Assembly: GCA_020635075.1 (NCBI GenBank) | Contig: JACKAM010000003.1 | Span: 434,001-498,000 of the forward strand | Source of the DNA: Pseudobdellovibrionaceae bacterium | GTDB taxonomy: Bacteria; Bdellovibrionota; Bdellovibrionia; Bdellovibrionales; UBA1609 | Reading direction: 5' to 3' | DNA: 64,000 bases | Part shown: one piece after another, positions 17,681-27,666 of the stretch | Position numbering within the stretch: position 1 is the first letter of the stretch | Layout of the letters: the number at the start of each line of letters is the position of its first letter | Translations under genes and position numbers: made by a program | Notes under the pieces: model-generated | What the model was told of the DNA's origin: nothing | What the model saw: the letters and a program-made list of their open reading frames with translations, nothing else | Databases searched by the model: none

Positions 17681-17836
17681 GTAGACCTCGATGCTTGAGT
17701 TTCATGGTTTTGAAAGATGTTTTCCAGAGTTACCGGCGGGGCTTGGCCTTGTCAAAGCCATTCCCCTAAAGCTGTCGGAAAGACTAAGGAAAAGAGGATT
17801 TACGCAATGCGCCCAATGATTTCACCAAGCCCCAGC

Positions 17837-20005
17837 TCAATTCTTCTTCTTCTTGGTTTTATTCTCCTCATCAGGAGTCTGTTTGGCCCCAATCGTGATA
17901 TTGGGAGTGCCCGCAAAATCAGCCACCATGTCGACGGCAATATTGATGGCTTCTTGAACATCAGGGCGCTCCATGTAGCGTTTTTTGCGTTCTTCCCGAG
18001 TTAGGACCTCATCGTCCTCTTCTTCCATTCCAGGGGATGGTTTGCCTTCAGTGTCCTTGTTGGGGGTAGCACTCACAGCCTTGCCATCGGCCTTCTCATC
18101 TTTCTTTTTGGCTTCAGTCTTCTCTTTGTAATGTTCGGCGACATCTATCACACTTCCACGTTTGCGTGACTTCTCAATTTCTTCCTTTAATTTCTTGAAT
18201 TCATCACTTGCCGCCATGCGGGCCAATGAATTCTTTTTGAGTCTAGCGATCAAGTCTCCAGACACCACTTTCCACGAGCCCTTACCTTCAGCCACGTAGG
18301 CCTTCCGCGATAGAAATGAAGAAATCTTCTTAGGCGGCAGAGAGTAGTCGAGGGTCTTTTCACCAATTTCATCAGTCGAATAGGCACTGGGCATACCAAT
18401 ATCCGCGTGAACACCGCGGTGCTGGGTCGAGTTCCCACCAGGAGTGAAGAACATCCCAACGGTTGTTTTCATAGCGCCCAGGCCCGGCGGCAAATACTCA
18501 ACCGACTGAACTGTTCCCTTGCCAAATGTATGGTCACCGCCGACGATTACGGCACGCTTATAATCCTGTAGAGCACCAGACACAATCTCAGAGGCACTGG
18601 CCGATACCCTGCTGATCAAAACAACCAGTGGTCCAGACCAATCCACATCCGGATCCCGATCAGCAAGAGACAACTCTCCCCTCTCTGTCGCCCGGCTCGA
18701 CTGCTTAACCACATTTCCCACGCGGAAAAACAGGCCCGCAATTTTGACTGCATCATCCAAGGACCCCCCACCGTTATTGGAAAGATCCAAAACCATGGCC
18801 TCAGCACCCTGAGCTCGAGCATCCTGAATAAGATTTTTCATGTCTCCGGCGGCAGACCGCCCCTTCTTGCGATTATCCGCATAAAACGAGGGAAGAGTAA
18901 GGAGAGCGATTTTCTTTTTCTCTCCGCCTTTAACCTCCTTGTCCACGTAGGTAATCTGAGCCGCTTCATCCTCAAGTTTGATTTTGTCGCGAACAAGAAC
19001 CACGGCAAAGCGAGAGCTGCCCTCGTCTTCTTTTCGCAAAATAGTCAGTCGCACCTTGGTGCCCTTTTTTCCGCGAATGAGGCGAACCACATCCCGAAGG
19101 TCCATCTCAATTACATTTTGAGCTTCTCCAGTTTCGCCCTGGGCGACTTCGATAATCTTATCTTTGGGCTTCAGCTTCCCGGAACGATATGCCGCTCCAC
19201 CAGGAATCAACTGCTCGATTACCGTAAAACCGTCCTGAGAACTGAGTGTTGCACCAATACCTTCGAGCGAGAGGCGCATTTGAATTTCGAAATCCTCAAG
19301 AGCATCTTTCGACAGATAGGCCGTATGAGGGTCCAAAGCTCTCGCAAATGAGTCCAAGTAATTTGCCCAAACTTCACGTTCAGGAGTTTCCTCGATGCGC
19401 CGGAGAATTCTTTCATAGTTGCGAATCACTCGCTGCTTGGCTTCATCGAGTTTCATGTCAGAAGCCAGATAATTTGCAATTTGATATTGCAAGTATTTAT
19501 CATGGAAGGAGTTGGCCTCTTCCATGGTCGCCGGCCGCTTTCGCTTTTCGGGGTCCAACACCAGCTTGACCTTTGGATCAAACTTAAATTTTGGACCCAA
19601 CGTCTTTTTAACGTAGTCAACGCGAGCCTTCACACGAGATACAAACAACTGATTGGCTTTGACGATTCCGTCACAGTCATTCTCATCACGAAGCTTTTTA
19701 AAAAGGTTTTTCAGGCTTCTTTTGACGGTATTTACGTCCTTAGTGAGCAAATACATCTTTGAGCCATCGAGACGTTTGATGAACTGATCCACCGTCCGAT
19801 GCTCCAAGTTTGGAGTTCCCACTGCATCGTACGTTACGTGCCGATTCAAATAACGTTGTTGAATCTCAAACAAGTGCGAACACTTGAGCTCCATGACCTG
19901 AGGACTCATCCCCTGCCCAAGGGCAACTTGCGCTGGGACTACCAAAACCGCCAAGATGAATGAAAAAATGAGAGCCAACTGTTGTACTTGCTTGCGCTGA
20001 TTCAT
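17837..20005 (-). CDS. prc: Carboxy-terminal (tail-specific) processing protease, S41 family
   Basis: This 722-aa periplasmic protease has an N-terminal signal peptide (LALIFSFILAVLVVPAQVALG). A long helical domain (about 40-230) is followed by a PDZ domain (about 240-330, LEGIGATLSSQDGFTVIEQLIPGGAAYRSGKLKPKD). The S41 core carries RVSASASEIVSGAL with the nucleophilic Ser and HTFGKGTVQ with the catalytic Lys. The C-terminal domain is Lys/Glu-rich and ends in KKKKN. This is the Prc/Tsp architecture, as in E. coli, which trims lipoproteins and controls murein hydrolases. The C-terminal low-complexity insert (KKKDEKADGK) is unusual. Confidence 0.92.
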   Translation of the reverse strand: MNQRKQVQQLALIFSFILAVLVVPAQVALGQGMSPQVMELKCSHLFEIQQRYLNRHVTYDAVGTPNLEHRTVDQFIKRLDGSKMYLLTKDVNTVKRSLKNLFKKLRDENDCDGIVKANQLFVSRVKARVDYVKKTLGPKFKFDPKVKLVLDPEKRKRPATMEEANSFHDKYLQYQIANYLASDMKLDEAKQRVIRNYERILRRIEETPEREVWANYLDSFARALDPHTAYLSKDALEDFEIQMRLSLEGIGATLSSQDGFTVIEQLIPGGAAYRSGKLKPKDKIIEVAQGETGEAQNVIEMDLRDVVRLIRGKKGTKVRLTILRKEDEGSSRFAVVLVRDKIKLEDEAAQITYVDKEVKGGEKKKIALLTLPSFYADNRKKGRSAAGDMKNLIQDARAQGAEAMVLDLSNNGGGSLDDAVKIAGLFFRVGNVVKQSSRATERGELSLADRDPDVDWSGPLVVLISRVSASASEIVSGALQDYKRAVIVGGDHTFGKGTVQSVEYLPPGLGAMKTTVGMFFTPGGNSTQHRGVHADIGMPSAYSTDEIGEKTLDYSLPPKKISSFLSRKAYVAEGKGSWKVVSGDLIARLKKNSLARMAASDEFKKLKEEIEKSRKRGSVIDVAEHYKEKTEAKKKDEKADGKAVSATPNKDTEGKPSPGMEEEDDEVLTREERKKRYMERPDVQEAINIAVDMVADFAGTPNITIGAKQTPDEENKTKKKKN

Positions 20006-20171
20006 AGGTCTTCCTTATATAGTAATTGCCAATAAGACTTACCCTCTTTTCGGCATGGACCCTTCTAATCTATCGTATTTTTTAACCTTTTTCAGGAAGT
20101 TCGAGAATCTTTTCCCGCATTGAGACACCTAGACGAACTATTGGTCCAGATCGTCAAAGTTTCGCAAAGTG

Positions 20172-21077
20172 TTAGTTGTCAAAAAGCGACATTTGCTGGG
20201 TTGGCTCGAGAAGTTCTTCCAACGTGTAATCAACAAAGATCTCTCTCTTAACAAAATCCCCTTTACAGGTTTTGATGACAAAGAAGGATATCTCAGAAAA
20301 CTCCTTCTTCAGCCTCGTCATCTCTTCGGTGATCAGCTCGATATTCTTGGGATCGTCATCAGACATGCCAAACCTATGGTGAGGACTGTAACCATAAATA
20401 TCAAAAGCCTGCAGAACTGAAGCTCTAATTGCTGCCTGCTTCATTTCAGCAACCGATGCCCGCTCATAAAACCCCAATTTAAGTTGGGTCTCCTTATGAC
20501 TGACTGGAAACAAGCTCAAATAGTTCGGCTCATGAGGCAAATGCCCCAAATCCTTAAAGACTCGAATACCTTCACGTATGGTATCAGGGTGATGGCCTCT
20601 CGCCGTAATCACACTGACTGGCCTTTGGTTGAAAACCGCATGATAGAAACACGACCAAGAAGGACCTTTCCACTGAAACTCCGGGTGACCAAGTGCCGCC
20701 GTCAAATCCTGCACAAAGGCCTGCTTACGTCCCAAAACCCTCTCTAGGAGGCCAAAATCGGCATCTCGAAAACAACGAAAACTACCATTTTCTTCATCAT
20801 CAAAATTCACCTGGAAGTCTTCGTAAGTCCCGAGTTTACCAATGCGGGCACTGTGTTCGGCAAACTCTCCGCTAGACAAACTGAGCTCTCGGCCCGTTTT
20901 TTTGTGAAAAATAAATATGGGCGTACTGAGAAAGGCAACATTGTCATCGAAATCGAAGAAGTAAAAACTGCGCCCACCACGATCAAAATTTCGGTCGGGC
21001 TCTCGCTGGCGACGGATTTCCAACTCCATTTGGCCAGGATTTCGCCTAGGTTTTCGGAATAACAGGTGGCGTAGCAT
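20172..21077 (-). CDS. HAD-like predicted hydrolase of unknown substrate
   Basis: The protein is 301 aa. The motif FYFFDFDDNVAF (about 38-49) resembles HAD motif I (DxDx), SVITARGHHP (about 155-164) motif II, and FGMSDDDPKNI (about 238-248) motif IV with three aspartates. So a phosphatase-type HAD fold is likely, although divergent. GGAGGGGT lies directly before the ATG at 21077; an alternative ATG at 21029 exists. It ends with a TQQMSLFDN-like tail, reminiscent of beta-clamp-binding peptides (QxSLF). This last point is inference. Confidence 0.55.
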   Translation of the reverse strand: MLRHLLFRKPRRNPGQMELEIRRQREPDRNFDRGGRSFYFFDFDDNVAFLSTPIFIFHKKTGRELSLSSGEFAEHSARIGKLGTYEDFQVNFDDEENGSFRCFRDADFGLLERVLGRKQAFVQDLTAALGHPEFQWKGPSWSCFYHAVFNQRPVSVITARGHHPDTIREGIRVFKDLGHLPHEPNYLSLFPVSHKETQLKLGFYERASVAEMKQAAIRASVLQAFDIYGYSPHHRFGMSDDDPKNIELITEEMTRLKKEFSEISFFVIKTCKGDFVKREIFVDYTLEELLEPTQQMSLFDN

Positions 21078-21163
21078 ACCCCTCCACGCGCATCAATTCG
21101 ACGCCTTGCAAAAGGACCTACCAAATGGTCTGGGATCTGGCAAGGGGGCACCCCCCCCTTACT

Positions 21164-23905
21164 TTAGCTCTGGCTTTTTTCTGCCGCTGCGCGCCGGACT
21201 GTCTTCTTTTTGGTGTGGGCTGCCACCGACCCGGATGAGCTGGATTTCACCTTTTTTGCCGCAGACTTAGCTACCTTCTTGGTTTTCTTGGCAGCCTTGG
21301 TCTTTTTAGTGGCCCCCGCTGAAGCCTTCTTCTTCTTTTTGGCTCCACCGGCCTTGGACTCTATTAGTTGGACAGCCAACTCAAGGGTCACATCCTCGGG
21401 CTTCACATCATCTGGAAGAGAAGCATTTACCTTTCCGCACTTCACATAGGGCCCATACTTGCCCGTATAGACATTCATCGCCTCTCCGCTTTCAGGGTGG
21501 TTACCCAACTCTTTGAGAGGCTGAGATCGACCGCGAACGCGTTTAGGCTGGTTCAACAGAAACAAAGCCTGATCCAACCCAACCTGAAAGAAATCTTCAG
21601 TCTTCGGAACCGATCTGAAATCTCCATCATGAACAACATAAGGTCCAAACCGACCAAGGCCCTTTTTGATGTCCTTACCCGAGTCAGGATGTTGACCCAA
21701 AACCTTAGGAAGCTCCAACAGTTGCAGCGCCTGTTCAATTGTTACGTTTTCAGGTGGTAATGTCACCGGCAAGGCCATACGCTTGGGCTTCGTGCTTTCA
21801 CCCTGACTATCACCCAATTGAACATAGGGACCATAACGACCAGTCAAAACATAAATTGGCAATCCCGTCTCAGGATCTTTGCCCAAGGCATCGGCACCGT
21901 TAATTTTTTGATCAATAAGCTTGTTAGCGATATCGGCAGAAATGTCTCCAGGAAACTGATTGTCCGGAAGTGAAGCACAGACCTCCTCACCCGACTTCTC
22001 GTCCTTACGGCAGACGTAGGCTCCATAACGTCCAATACGAAAGCTCAATTCCTCAAGTCCTTCGAGTTGTATGGAACGTGATTCATCGTCGTTGATTTGC
22101 TTTTCCTGAACAGAAACCTGCTTCTTCAGCCCCCGATCGCCAAAATAAATCTGCTTCAAGTAGTTCTTGTGATTCAAATCCCCCTGGGCAATATCGTCCA
22201 AGGATTTTTCCATCTCTGAAGTAAAACTCAAATCGACATAGTCAGGGAGATAACTACTTAAAAGTTTTGAAACCACCAAAGCGGTAAACGTAGGAACAAG
22301 AGCATTTCCGACCTTACGTACATAACCACGATCCTGGATGGTACCAATAATAGCCGCATAGGTCGACGGTCGCCCAATGCCTTCCTTCTCCATCGTCTGG
22401 ACCAGAGTCGCTTCCGTGAATCGCGGCGGCGGCTTGGTCTCATGCTCGGTCGGCTTCAAATCTTTACAGTCAACCACGTCACCCTGGGCCAGTTGGGGCA
22501 AACGAACTTCGCGGTTATCCAATGCCGCATCAGGATCATCACTGCCTTCAACGTAGGCCTTTAGGTACCCAGGGAACTCAATTGTCATTCCCGAAGCCGA
22601 AAAGATCACGTCAGCAATTTGAAGTTTTACACTGACCTGTTTCTGGCGGGCATTCACCATTTGACTGGCTACAGTTCGTTTCCAAATCAAATCATAGAGT
22701 TTCAACTGAGTTCCACTCAATCCTGTTTCTTCAGGGAGCACAAACTGTGTTCCGGCCGGGCGAATCGCCTCGTGTGCTTCCTGTGCTCCCTTAGACTTCT
22801 TACTTGAGTAATCCCGCGGGGCATCCGGTAAATAATCTTTGCCATACAAAGACTCAATACACTCCCGAGCCGCAGTGAGAGCCTGCTGGGAGAGGTTGGT
22901 CGAATCCGTACGCATATAGGTAATATGACCTCTTTCATACAGTTTCTGAGCAATCTCCATGGTCTCGCGGGAACTAAAGCCCAGTTTACGGTTGGCTTCC
23001 TGTTGGAGAGTCGAAGTAATAAATGGCGGATAAGGCTTCCGCGAAACCGGCTTTTCCTCAACATCAGACACCTTGAATTGCTTGCCCTTGAGATCGCCAG
23101 CCAACTTTTCCGCCATCTTTTGATCAAGAGCAACTGTTGTTGCCTGTTTCTCAGGCAGCAACTTCCCCGTATTGGAATCAAAGTCCTTGCCCACAGCCGC
23201 CCGCTTATCTCCAACGGACAAAATGCGCGCCTCAAATTCCACCTTGGATTTTTCGCATTTTGCAGCAATTCCCCAGTACTGAGAGCGAACAAACTTCATT
23301 CTTTGATGTTCCCGCTCGGCAATCAGGCGGACGGCGACAGATTGAACACGACCTGCAGAAAGGCCGTAGGCGACTTTCTTCCACAGCAGAGGAGAAATCG
23401 TATAACCCACCAATCGATCTAATATCCGTCTCGCTTCCTGAGCGCGCACCAAATTGTCGTCAATTTCTCTAAACTCATTCAGGGCATTGCCAATAGCTTC
23501 TTTGGTGATCTCATGAAAAACCATTCGCTTAACCGGCACACGGGGTTTCAGCACTTCAATCAAATGCCAACTGATACTCTCCCCTTCACGGTCTTCGTCC
23601 GTCGCCAGGATCAGTTCATCAGCGTCTTTCAATTTATCCTTTAGAGCTTTGACAATCCGGACCTTGGTTTTTGGGATGCAGTAAACGGGGTCAAATCCCT
23701 CATTCACATTCACACCAAGATTGGCCCATTCCTCTTTCTTGATTTTTTCAGGAATATCCTTAGCAGACTGAGGCAAATCCCTCACATGCCCCATGCACGA
23801 TTCGACGACAAATCCCTTGCCCAGGAACTTGCGAATCGTGCGCGCCTTGGTCGGCGACTCCACGATGACCAACTTTTTAGCCGTATCTGACGCTGATTTT
23901 GCCAT
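21164..23905 (-). CDS. topA: DNA topoisomerase I with repeat-rich, Lys-rich C-terminus
   Basis: The protein is 913 aa from the ATG at 23905 (MAKSASDTAKKLVIVESPTKA). The Toprim domain has VIVESPTKA with the catalytic Glu and TDEDREGESISWHL. The active-site Tyr is in GHITYMRTDST. After the core there is no C4 zinc finger. Instead there are four copies of a G-R/K-Y/F-G-x-YV repeat (about residues 655, 730, 800 and 860), as in TopA of many non-enteric bacteria. The last 60 residues are mostly Lys, Ala and Ser. The enzyme relaxes negative supercoils; the basic tail probably binds DNA. Confidence 0.95.
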   Translation of the reverse strand: MAKSASDTAKKLVIVESPTKARTIRKFLGKGFVVESCMGHVRDLPQSAKDIPEKIKKEEWANLGVNVNEGFDPVYCIPKTKVRIVKALKDKLKDADELILATDEDREGESISWHLIEVLKPRVPVKRMVFHEITKEAIGNALNEFREIDDNLVRAQEARRILDRLVGYTISPLLWKKVAYGLSAGRVQSVAVRLIAEREHQRMKFVRSQYWGIAAKCEKSKVEFEARILSVGDKRAAVGKDFDSNTGKLLPEKQATTVALDQKMAEKLAGDLKGKQFKVSDVEEKPVSRKPYPPFITSTLQQEANRKLGFSSRETMEIAQKLYERGHITYMRTDSTNLSQQALTAARECIESLYGKDYLPDAPRDYSSKKSKGAQEAHEAIRPAGTQFVLPEETGLSGTQLKLYDLIWKRTVASQMVNARQKQVSVKLQIADVIFSASGMTIEFPGYLKAYVEGSDDPDAALDNREVRLPQLAQGDVVDCKDLKPTEHETKPPPRFTEATLVQTMEKEGIGRPSTYAAIIGTIQDRGYVRKVGNALVPTFTALVVSKLLSSYLPDYVDLSFTSEMEKSLDDIAQGDLNHKNYLKQIYFGDRGLKKQVSVQEKQINDDESRSIQLEGLEELSFRIGRYGAYVCRKDEKSGEEVCASLPDNQFPGDISADIANKLIDQKINGADALGKDPETGLPIYVLTGRYGPYVQLGDSQGESTKPKRMALPVTLPPENVTIEQALQLLELPKVLGQHPDSGKDIKKGLGRFGPYVVHDGDFRSVPKTEDFFQVGLDQALFLLNQPKRVRGRSQPLKELGNHPESGEAMNVYTGKYGPYVKCGKVNASLPDDVKPEDVTLELAVQLIESKAGGAKKKKKASAGATKKTKAAKKTKKVAKSAAKKVKSSSSGSVAAHTKKKTVRRAAAEKSQS

Positions 23906-24108
23906 GAATTTTGTAGTCTCCGAGTTGACGCAATTCTTAAACGACGTCTTCAATCAAACAATATAGATAAATGACTTTGGAATAGATCTTCCTATACCCT
24001 GATATCAGGCAATAAGATAGGGGAGGTACCAAATACCTTTCAAGTCCTTATTAAGGAAATGTGAATTAGGCGCTTTGACTCGCTGCAATCTCGACTTTGG
24101 AGTGGCTC

Positions 24109-24891
24109 GTGAAAACCCTGACTGAATTTATCAATCCCGGAATAAAGGTCCTGTTTTCGGACATTGACGATACCATGACGACCGAAGGCAAATTGGAAGC
24201 AAAGGCCTATTCGGCCCTTTGGAAACTTGCGGACAACCATATTCGTGTGGTGCCCGTCACCGGTCGACCTGCCGGCTGGTGTGAAATGATTGCCCGTTTT
24301 TGGCCCGTGGATGGAATCATCGGGGAAAATGGAGCCCTTTACTTCCGATATCTGGAGCAGGAGAAGAAAATGCTCCGACATTTTGCCGTTGATGAATCGA
24401 CCCGCAAAGAAAACAGCAAAAAGCTGGAGCTCATCAAGCAGGAGGTTCTTCAGTGTGTTCCCGGCGCAGCCATAGCCTCTGATCAATTCACGCGACTCTT
24501 TGATCTAGCTGTGGACTTTTGCGAAGATGTCCCTCCGCTGTCCGAACGGGACATTCAACAGATTGTGAATGTTTTTACCCGTCACGGCGCTGAAGCAAAA
24601 GTCAGTTCAATACACGTGAATGGGTGGTTCGGCCAATACGACAAACTCACGGCCTGCAAGGAATACTGCCGAAACGAATACGGTTGGGAGCTCGAGGAAA
24701 ATCTCCATCAAGTGGCATTTGTAGGCGACTCACCAAATGATGAGCCCATGTTTGGATTTTTCGAGAATGCCTTCGCCGTAGCTAACATCCACACCTTCAT
24801 ATCTCAGCTCAAATATCCGCCAAAGTATGTAACACCCTCTCCAGGCGGGGAAGGCTTTGCCGAGCTCGTGACAAGGCTACTTTTCAAATAG
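24109..24891 (+). CDS. HAD-superfamily phosphatase (Cof/sucrose-phosphatase-like)
   Basis: The protein is 260 aa from the GTG at 24109, which has GGAG six bases upstream; a TTG at 24097 is also in frame. HAD motif I is FSDIDDTMT (DxD, about 16-24), motif II is VPVTGRPAGW, and motif IV GDSPNDEPMF. The cap lies between motifs II and III (type C2B), as in sugar-phosphate phosphatases such as mannosyl-3-phosphoglycerate or sucrose-6-phosphate phosphatase. The actual substrate is unknown. It is divergent from topA, sharing a 200-base intergenic region. Confidence 0.75.
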   Translation: MKTLTEFINPGIKVLFSDIDDTMTTEGKLEAKAYSALWKLADNHIRVVPVTGRPAGWCEMIARFWPVDGIIGENGALYFRYLEQEKKMLRHFAVDESTRKENSKKLELIKQEVLQCVPGAAIASDQFTRLFDLAVDFCEDVPPLSERDIQQIVNVFTRHGAEAKVSSIHVNGWFGQYDKLTACKEYCRNEYGWELEENLHQVAFVGDSPNDEPMFGFFENAFAVANIHTFISQLKYPPKYVTPSPGGEGFAELVTRLLFK

Positions 24892-24959
24892 AGTAACTCC
24901 GGAAGAAGTTTGGCTACCAGTCTCAGCCTGAAAATCCAATATGGAGATTGCTGCTCAAC

Positions 24960-27344
24960 CTAGTCCTTGTTGTTGAAATCACCCAAGGCTGCAAAAGGGT
25001 TGTTAAATGGTTTACCGGGACGTCGTCCCTTGTCCCCACCCTGAGATCCCCCAGGACGCTTTCCTCCAGACGGCCGCTTGCCTCCGCCTTTACCTTTGCC
25101 GGGCCCACCTTTACCTCGCTTACCACCACTGCGAGCGTCGCGACGCGGCTGAGCTTTTGCTTCAGGCTTTTCTTCCATCAGCATCGTCAAAGAAATCTGA
25201 CTCTTGTCCTTATCCACGCCCAATACTTTGACGGTTACTTGATCCCCAGGGGCCACCACCTTCCGCGGATCATCGACAAACTTATGTGACAGTTGGGATA
25301 TATGCACAAGGCCATCCTGGTGGACCCCGATGTCCACAAAAGCACCAAAGTTAGTCACATTGGTCACCAATCCTGGGCAGACCATTCCCTCTTTAAGATC
25401 TGCCACCTCATTAATGTCTTCCCTGAACTGGAAGACCTTAAAGGGATCCCGCGGATCACGACCAGGCTTCTTAAGTTCAACAATAATGTCATCAAAGGTA
25501 AACTCGCCAATAACTGGCGCCCATTTTTCCCGCAGTTTTTCCAGTTGAGCGGCGCCCTCACCAATCAGACTCTTTACTGTTGACCCCAGCTCATGGGCCA
25601 TATCTTTGACCGCCTGATATCGTTCGGGGTGAATTCCTGTGGAATCCAGAACAGAGGCTCCGCCAACAACACGCAAAAACCCGGCCGCCTGTTCAAAACC
25701 CTTGGAACTAAACTTGGGAATATTCATCAGGTCGCTGCGATCTTTGAACAGCCCCTTATCTTTACGAAACTCAACGATATTCTTAGCCGTAGCAGGTCCA
25801 ATTCCGGCCACATACTGAAGAAGAGATTCGGAGGCCGTGTTAAGGTCAACCCCCACCGTGTTCACACAACTTTCCACAACATCATGAAGTGATTTTTTCA
25901 GTTGGGGCTGCCCCACATCGTGCTGGTACTGACCAACGCCAATACTCTTAGGTTCAATCTTAACCAGCTCAGCAAGAGGGTCCTGAAGTCGCCGGGCAAT
26001 GGAAATCGCTCCCCTAACTGTAATATCCAGCTCTGGAAACTCGTCCCTGGCAACATCGGAGGCCGAATAAACACTGGCACCAGACTCATTGACCATAACC
26101 ACTGGAACTTCTTGGCCCAAATCCTTAAGAACTTTACGCACAAAGCGCTCGGCCTCCCGGCCGCCTGTACCGTTGCCGACAGCAATGGCTTCAATCTTAA
26201 TTTGCTTGAGAACTTCACCAAATAGCTTTTTACCGACTTCCTGCGCACTTTCTCCCTGAATATGCAACACAGTCGAGGAGATAAAGTTCCCACCCTTGTC
26301 GAGGAGAGCCAATTTACAGCCAGTCTTGATACCTGGGTCAACTCCAAGCACAACCTTGGGACCGAATGGGCTTGCCATCAATACCTTGCGCAAATTTTCC
26401 GCAAAGACAAAGATCGCATCAAGGTCAGCCTTATCCTTTAGGAGTCGGTGAATTTCGTTGGTGATCGAAGGAATCACATGAATCTGCAGCGCGGTTTTAG
26501 CGCATTCCCTGAGAAAGGCGTCAGCCTGGCTGGCCTTGTTGATTGCAACCTTCTCAAACTCCGCTAGAAGCTTAGCCTCATCGGCTTCGATGCTTACTTT
26601 GAGCTCACCCTCTTGCCAGCCGCGTTTCAAGGCCAAATACCTATGGGAGGCCTTCTGGGCTTGTAGAGTCTTTACCGGCTCCCTAAACTCAGCATACATC
26701 TCATATTTGGAGTGGCTTTTGAATTGGGTGGTCTTGGTCGTTGTTAAAACTCCATGCTCAAAATATTCGTCTCGAACCTTAGCCCGCAAATCAGAAATAT
26801 TGCTGAGCTTTTCTACAATAATATGCTGTGCCCCACGAAGAGCCTCATCATAGGTGGCATAGCCGGCAGAAGGATTGATGAACTCTTTAGCCTTAATTTC
26901 CAAAGCAGTTTTGTCATCTAACTCACCATGTCCCAGCTGCCAAAGCCAATCCGCCAAGGGTTGAAGCCCGGCCTCGCGGGCCAAAGTCGCTTTGGTCTTT
27001 TTCTTGCGTTTATAGGGCCGATACATCTCTTCGACTTCAGCCAAATCCCAGCAACTCTCGATGCGGCTCTTGAGCTCCCCAGTTAGGTTCCCCTGCTTCT
27101 CAATCTCCCCTAGGACGAACTCCTTACGTTTGACCACTTCCTGCCAATCCTCGAAGGAGTCAAGGACTCCACGAATGGCGACCTCATCCAAATTTCCGGT
27201 TTTTTCTTTTCTATATCGAGCGATAAAAGGAACCGTACCGCCCTCTTGGGACAGTTCAAGAACTGCCTGAATAGATCTCTCTTTGATTTGCGGAAAAGAC
27301 TTAGCGATGTAGGCCTTGAAGGTGGGATCCAAAACTACTGCCAT
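24960..27344 (-). CDS. tex: Tex-family RNA-binding transcription accessory protein
   Basis: This 794-aa protein has the full Tex order: N-terminal helical domain (VPFIARYRKEKTGNLDE), YqgF-like RNase H fold (VVLGVDPGIKTGCKLALLD, about 335-353), helix-hairpin-helix repeats (YVAGIGPATAKNIVEFR) and a C-terminal S1 domain (about 650-725, PGLVTNVTNFGAFVDIGV). The last 65 residues are a Gly/Lys/Arg-rich tail (KRGKGGPGKGKGGGKR) not seen in E. coli YhgF and likely RNA-binding. Its role is in transcription or RNA metabolism; mechanism is not settled. A Gly/Arg/Lys tail of this kind is shared by other proteins in the window. Confidence 0.93.
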   Translation of the reverse strand: MAVVLDPTFKAYIAKSFPQIKERSIQAVLELSQEGGTVPFIARYRKEKTGNLDEVAIRGVLDSFEDWQEVVKRKEFVLGEIEKQGNLTGELKSRIESCWDLAEVEEMYRPYKRKKKTKATLAREAGLQPLADWLWQLGHGELDDKTALEIKAKEFINPSAGYATYDEALRGAQHIIVEKLSNISDLRAKVRDEYFEHGVLTTTKTTQFKSHSKYEMYAEFREPVKTLQAQKASHRYLALKRGWQEGELKVSIEADEAKLLAEFEKVAINKASQADAFLRECAKTALQIHVIPSITNEIHRLLKDKADLDAIFVFAENLRKVLMASPFGPKVVLGVDPGIKTGCKLALLDKGGNFISSTVLHIQGESAQEVGKKLFGEVLKQIKIEAIAVGNGTGGREAERFVRKVLKDLGQEVPVVMVNESGASVYSASDVARDEFPELDITVRGAISIARRLQDPLAELVKIEPKSIGVGQYQHDVGQPQLKKSLHDVVESCVNTVGVDLNTASESLLQYVAGIGPATAKNIVEFRKDKGLFKDRSDLMNIPKFSSKGFEQAAGFLRVVGGASVLDSTGIHPERYQAVKDMAHELGSTVKSLIGEGAAQLEKLREKWAPVIGEFTFDDIIVELKKPGRDPRDPFKVFQFREDINEVADLKEGMVCPGLVTNVTNFGAFVDIGVHQDGLVHISQLSHKFVDDPRKVVAPGDQVTVKVLGVDKDKSQISLTMLMEEKPEAKAQPRRDARSGGKRGKGGPGKGKGGGKRPSGGKRPGGSQGGDKGRRPGKPFNNPFAALGDFNNKD

Positions 27345-27411
27345 CGTGCTCTCATTTGGTTGGGGAGAATAATAATAAAGACTTTCGACGGGTCTTACAA
27401 AAATCCATAAA

Positions 27412-27630
27412 CTACTTGTGGCGATACATGATCAAACCGTGGGTGGGGTCATAGGGTGACACTCCAACTGTCACTTTGTCCCCTACCACAACACGAATAT
27501 TAAACCGGCGCATCTTTCCGCAGAGCTTTGCGGAGATCTCGACTTCGTTTTCCAATTTCACTTTGTAAATGCCACCGGCCGCAGCATCAACAACTTGCCC
27601 TTCCAGCTGTGCTAAATCATCTTTTGCCAT
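27412..27630 (-). CDS. infA: Translation initiation factor IF-1
   Basis: This 72-aa single S1/OB-fold protein has the canonical IF-1 sequence features: EGQVVDAAAGGIYKVKLENE, GKMRRFNIRVVVGDKVTVGVSPYD and GLIMYRHK at the end (usually RGRIVYR). It binds the ribosomal A site during initiation. Upstream lies the histone-like gene, same strand, 36 bases away. Confidence 0.95.
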   Translation of the reverse strand: MAKDDLAQLEGQVVDAAAGGIYKVKLENEVEISAKLCGKMRRFNIRVVVGDKVTVGVSPYDPTHGLIMYRHK

Positions 27631-27666
27631 GCTGTCTTCTCTGTCCTCTCTGCTGTTGTATCCGTC

